A DNA stretch of 8,790 nt from Gammaproteobacteria bacterium (GTDB lineage Bacteria; Pseudomonadota; Gammaproteobacteria; SZUA-140): the NCBI GenBank assembly GCA_003230195.1, contig QIHH01000094.1, forward strand, positions 1 through 8,790, written 5' to 3'. Below, in pieces: positions 7,201 to 8,790 of the stretch. The translations under genes and the position numbers were made by a program. Within the stretch, counting starts at the first letter, position 1. Every line of letters starts with the position of its first letter. The notes below the pieces were generated by a model. The model did no database searches. It had not been told where the DNA came from and saw only the letters and a program-made list of their open reading frames with translations.

Positions 7201-7351
7201 AAGCGAGCTGTGTAAACAGGTTGTCGGCGTAAGGGTAGAGCGTAACCGCTGCGGCGTTACCGGATGCAAGTTTAGGTGAGCGATTGATATCCGCCTCGGA
7301 TTGGCTCCGCGGCGAAGTGGTGTCGGTTCGCTTATCGTTCAAGGTGCTCAA
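4292..7351 (-). CDS. AddB-like PD-(D/E)XK nuclease, probable DNA repair protein with Fe-S cysteine set
   Basis: This 1019-residue protein resembles the AddB-related 'probable DNA repair protein' family (TIGR03623), inferred to process double-strand breaks with an AddA-like helicase. The C-terminal nuclease domain is intact: conserved GEHVHHIL near 794-801, D897 in D-I-K-G-R-L-D, D910 and K912 in V-V-D-Y-K-T-G-K, and the Q929-x3-Y933 motif. Four cysteines, C766 and then C998-x2-C1001-x5-C1007, match the iron-sulfur staple of AddB enzymes. The N-terminal half is helicase-like in layout but shows no Walker A motif where AddB of Bacillus has one. The start is TTG at 7351, overlapping the end of fdxA by 20 bases; a second TTG at 7342-7340 is also possible, and no ATG or GTG fits before residue 136. 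Translation is probably coupled to fdxA. No AddA-like helicase gene is in the window. Conserved similarity begins near residue 35, so the first 30 residues are uncertain. Confidence 0.85.
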   Translation of the reverse strand: MSTLNDKRTDTTSPRSQSEADINRSPKLASGNAAAVTLYPYADNLFTQLASQLLAQHLFDSESATAPRQPGDLTHCIVLLPTLNAIAPLRHQLLKQANALGIPALLGPTINTLRGWVEATTPASRERLSAQGCELMLVEALEKFPNLFGSSSPWSLSESLIKLFDELTYHHITLPDDTESFIKQLEQAYSSDDNPATEISALSREAYLVHTLWQAWHQQQREESVIDPQSDYIERLSINLASITQQTQLYVAGYYQLIPAEKKWLNTLIERSQLQLVLQGNNNTTVAADDYHPDAVIHSLLHDLPAVARSDKPQNDYSALLDQVYPPLAKNLQNCHTVPLAERATTFAQQHPISPCNESIHCYQAGSAEQEAVAVATQLREWLHSGKKQIAVVTEDRRLARRLRALLERESITLKDHSGWALSTTRAAATMERWLETVEEDFDQQPLLDALKSPFVFAAQPRESFNKTIYRFEQDIVLHENIARGMSRYRNAIEVRQRRLPWSNVETASVHALLNSLEAAAAPLLNFIDNQSHSPTAMLDALQQSLSSIGIWQAYSNDLAGEAIITEINAMHHAIKERSLKINWTEFRTWLGRALERANFAAQENGQIQLLTLEQSNLQQYDAIVIAGITQEHFPGQKESSPFFNDSVRHALGIPPASQILATRFYHFRRLLEAAPNFLLSWYSDEGSDISTPSPWLELLQSFHQLAYGEALHDGGLAQRLVADKQQQAAQSIEGLHASPAPAATVPHELIPKSISASSYQKLIDCPYQFYLSYCLNLRAADEIREALQKSDYGEHVHHILQLFHDPQGKETFQLAVNSDNRDAAIEHLNAISQRIFKQDLEDNYLHRGWLQQWLAIVPNYIDWQIERAQTWQVSAVEKQAKLEMLDPLFDIKGRLDRVDSSAEETSVVDYKTGKPARLKEIEAGEAVQLPFYALLSDPAPHRVEYLALAKEKVKTDGLLEGEQLASLAEQNRLRLKQLMTAIHEGKPLPAWGDETTCSYCDMQGLCRKQAWTDDYKSQ

Positions 7352-7655
7352 GCTTGTCTTTTACGCCGAGCCACTCATCGGCATCTTCTGGTGCATCAAT
7401 GATCTCGCTGATCACTGGCCAGACTTTGGTTAGCTCCGCATTGAGCTCGGTGAAATGGGCTTGATCATCAGGCAGGTCATCCTCGGCATAGATCGCTTCG
7501 GCTGGGCATTCAGGTTCACACAGGGTGCAATCGATACACTCTTCCGGGTCAATTACTAGGAAATTAGGGCCTACATGAAAGCAATCTACCGGGCAAACCT
7601 CGACGCAGTCGGTGTATTTGCACTTGATGCAGTTATCGGTCACAACAAATGTCAT
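7332..7655 (-). CDS. fdxA: Seven-iron ferredoxin FdxA ([3Fe-4S][4Fe-4S])
   Basis: This 107-residue soluble electron carrier matches Azotobacter ferredoxin I and Pseudomonas FdxA over its whole length. By alignment to Azotobacter FdI (numbers here one higher), C9, C17 and C50 bind the [3Fe-4S] cluster and C21, C40, C43 and C46 the [4Fe-4S] cluster, while C12 and C25 are the known non-ligand cysteines. The acidic C-terminal extension (about 56-107) is typical of this class. The ATG at 7655 has a good ribosome site, GGAGA at 7665-7661. The gene follows mutS by 104 bases, an arrangement also known in Pseudomonas, where rpoS comes next; here the AddB-like gene overlaps its end instead. The electron-transfer partner is not known. 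A consensus -10 box and a perfect palindrome upstream suggest regulated expression separate from mutS. Confidence 0.95.
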   Translation of the reverse strand: MTFVVTDNCIKCKYTDCVEVCPVDCFHVGPNFLVIDPEECIDCTLCEPECPAEAIYAEDDLPDDQAHFTELNAELTKVWPVISEIIDAPEDADEWLGVKDKLEHLER

Positions 7656-7706
7656 GGAATTCTCCGTACCTTAAACTTAATTATTATGTGTTTGTTGCAT
7701 TGAAAA

Positions 7707-7726
7707 TGATTCGGCATGCCGAATCA
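7707..7726. promoter_or_regulatory. Perfect 20-bp palindrome at the predicted fdxA start site (operator or mutS terminator)
   Basis: TGATTCGGCA is followed directly by its reverse complement TGCCGAATCA. On the minus strand it lies at about +2 to +21 relative to the predicted fdxA start (7727), a classic place for a repressor site. In RNA it would fold to an eight-base stem with a CATG loop, followed by ATTTTC, which is a weak terminator for mutS, whose stop is 34 bases upstream. Both roles are possible. I do not recognise the sequence as a Fur, LexA or IscR site. Confidence 0.6.
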
Positions 7727-7733
7727 GCTGCGC

Positions 7734-7762
7734 ATTATATAGGATTTATCGTGCTTTTTTCA
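7734..7762 (-). promoter_or_regulatory. Candidate fdxA promoter
   Basis: A perfect -10 box TATAAT (7739-7734, minus strand) follows, after 17 bases, a weak -35 candidate TGAAAA (7762-7757, three of six) that overlaps the mutS stop codon. The predicted start near 7727 gives a leader of about 72 bases. The poor -35 suggests need for an activator or low basal strength. Confidence 0.5.
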
Positions 7763-8790
7763 GACTTGGTTGGCATTTTTTAATAGTGATTTGAACTGGT
7801 AGAGCATTTCATGCGCTTGCCGAGGGGTTAAATCGTCCGGATCGAGCGTTTCAACCATTTCCAGCAGCGGATGATTCACCGATGGCTGAAACAGTGAAAA
7901 TTGCTGTGCGGCGGTTGTATTGCCTTTTGAATCGGCCGGGATACTCGGTGGCTGCTGATCAGCGGCCTCATTTTCAAGCAATATCAGTCGTTCACGTGCC
8001 TGTTCGATCACTGAGCGTGGGATGCCAGCGAGGGCCGCGACCTGTAGCCCGTAACTCTGATTGGCGGGTCCCTCTTTAACGGCGTGCAGGAAAACGATGG
8101 TGTCGCCATGTTCAACCGCATCGAGATGGACGTTGGCGCTGGTCGGGTTGTTTTCCGGTAGTGTGGTGAGCTCAAAGTAGTGGGTTGCAAAGAGGGTAAA
8201 GGCACGTAGATTTTGTGCTAGGTAGTCGGCGCAGGCCCATGCCAGCGAAAGGCCGTCAAAGGTGCTGGTGCCACGACCGATTTCATCCATCAAAATAAGG
8301 CTATTCTCGGTGGCGTTGTGCAGAATATTGGCAGTTTCGGTCATCTCGACCATAAAGGTTGAGCGCCCGCTGGCGAGTTCATCCGAGGCACCGATGCGGG
8401 TGAAGATGCGATCAAGCGGGCCAACCACGGCGCGTTCGGCGGGTACAAAACTGCCGATTGAGGCGAGGATAGCGATCAGCGCCGTCTGGCGCATGTAGGT
8501 CGATTTACCACCCATGTTGGGGCCGGTAATAATTAACATCCGACGTTCGTCATCGAACTGCACATCGTTGGCTACAAACGGGGTGTCGAGTACCTGCTCG
8601 ACCACTAAATGACGACCACCTTTGATGATCAGTCCTGGGCTGTTACTGAACTCTGGTGCGGTCAGGTTGAGTGACAGTGCGCGCTCGGCAAGGTTAGCAA
8701 GCGTGTCGAGTTCTGCCAGTGCCTCGGCAGTTGCCTGTAGTGCCGCAAGGTGCGGTAGCAAATTTTCGAGTAGCGCTTCATAGAGCATCT
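7760..8790 (-). CDS. mutS: DNA mismatch repair protein MutS, C-terminal part (5' end outside window)
   Basis: MutS recognises mismatches and starts methyl-directed repair with MutL. The window holds the last 342 residues or so; by alignment with the Escherichia coli protein (about 850 residues) roughly the first 525 are missing. The frame runs open to the window edge, so the ATG at 8788 is internal. Visible in order (numbered from that Met): the clamp/lever end; Walker A G-P-N-M-G-G-K-S at 89-96; S-G-R-S-T-F-M-V-E-M-T near 140-150; Walker B and signature D-E-I-G-R-G-T-S-T at 168-176; the conserved H203 in A-T-H-Y-F-E-L; and the C-terminal tetramer segment L-D-P-D-D-L-T-P-R-Q-A near 315-325. 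All ATPase residues seen are intact. It ends 104 bases before fdxA. Confidence 0.97.
   Translation of the reverse strand, partial: MLYEALLENLLPHLAALQATAEALAELDTLANLAERALSLNLTAPEFSNSPGLIIKGGRHLVVEQVLDTPFVANDVQFDDERRMLIITGPNMGGKSTYMRQTALIAILASIGSFVPAERAVVGPLDRIFTRIGASDELASGRSTFMVEMTETANILHNATENSLILMDEIGRGTSTFDGLSLAWACADYLAQNLRAFTLFATHYFELTTLPENNPTSANVHLDAVEHGDTIVFLHAVKEGPANQSYGLQVAALAGIPRSVIEQARERLILLENEAADQQPPSIPADSKGNTTAAQQFSLFQPSVNHPLLEMVETLDPDDLTPRQAHEMLYQFKSLLKNANQV

Noticed and set aside
7707..7726. Fur or LexA box identity for the palindrome
   Set aside because: It lacks the GATAAT repeats of Fur sites and the CTG-N10-CAG form of LexA sites, so no regulator was named.

Overview
All recognisable genes in this window lie on the minus strand. 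The nearly complete mutS tail followed at once by a seven-iron ferredoxin gene (fdxA) points to a gammaproteobacterium, because mutS-fdxA adjacency is familiar from Pseudomonas and relatives. The MutS tail matches the Escherichia coli type closely. The genus cannot be read from the sequence; moderate GC and GTCATTCCGG-type dispersed repeats fit many environmental gammaproteobacteria.

Read in the direction of transcription (high to low coordinates), the window holds: the C-terminal 40% of MutS (7760-8790, cut by the window end); a 104-bp gap with a consensus -10 box and a perfect 20-bp palindrome; fdxA (7332-7655); a large AddB-like PD-(D/E)XK nuclease with an iron-sulfur cysteine set (4292-7351), starting at TTG inside the end of fdxA; a 373-bp non-coding gap with two dispersed inverted-repeat elements and a promoter; an Snf2-family helicase with an N-terminal SWIM zinc finger (685-3918); a 191-bp gap with a promoter; a Xre/MbcA/ParS-type antitoxin (17-493); and, at the very edge, the likely first codons of its toxin gene (1-13).

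The first three genes form a DNA-repair-rich block: mismatch repair, a ferredoxin probably made from its own promoter, and a break-processing nuclease that is translationally coupled to the ferredoxin. The Snf2 ATPase has its own promoter and could act on DNA- or RNA-bound protein complexes. The left edge is an accessory toxin-antitoxin module whose toxin lies mostly outside the window. I found no RNA genes, CRISPR array, transposase or phage genes. The least ordinary signals are the palindrome at the predicted fdxA start site, the symmetric promoter in front of the Snf2 gene, and an open, start-less coding-like frame upstream of the antitoxin. I see no convincing evidence of a wholly new system in this window.
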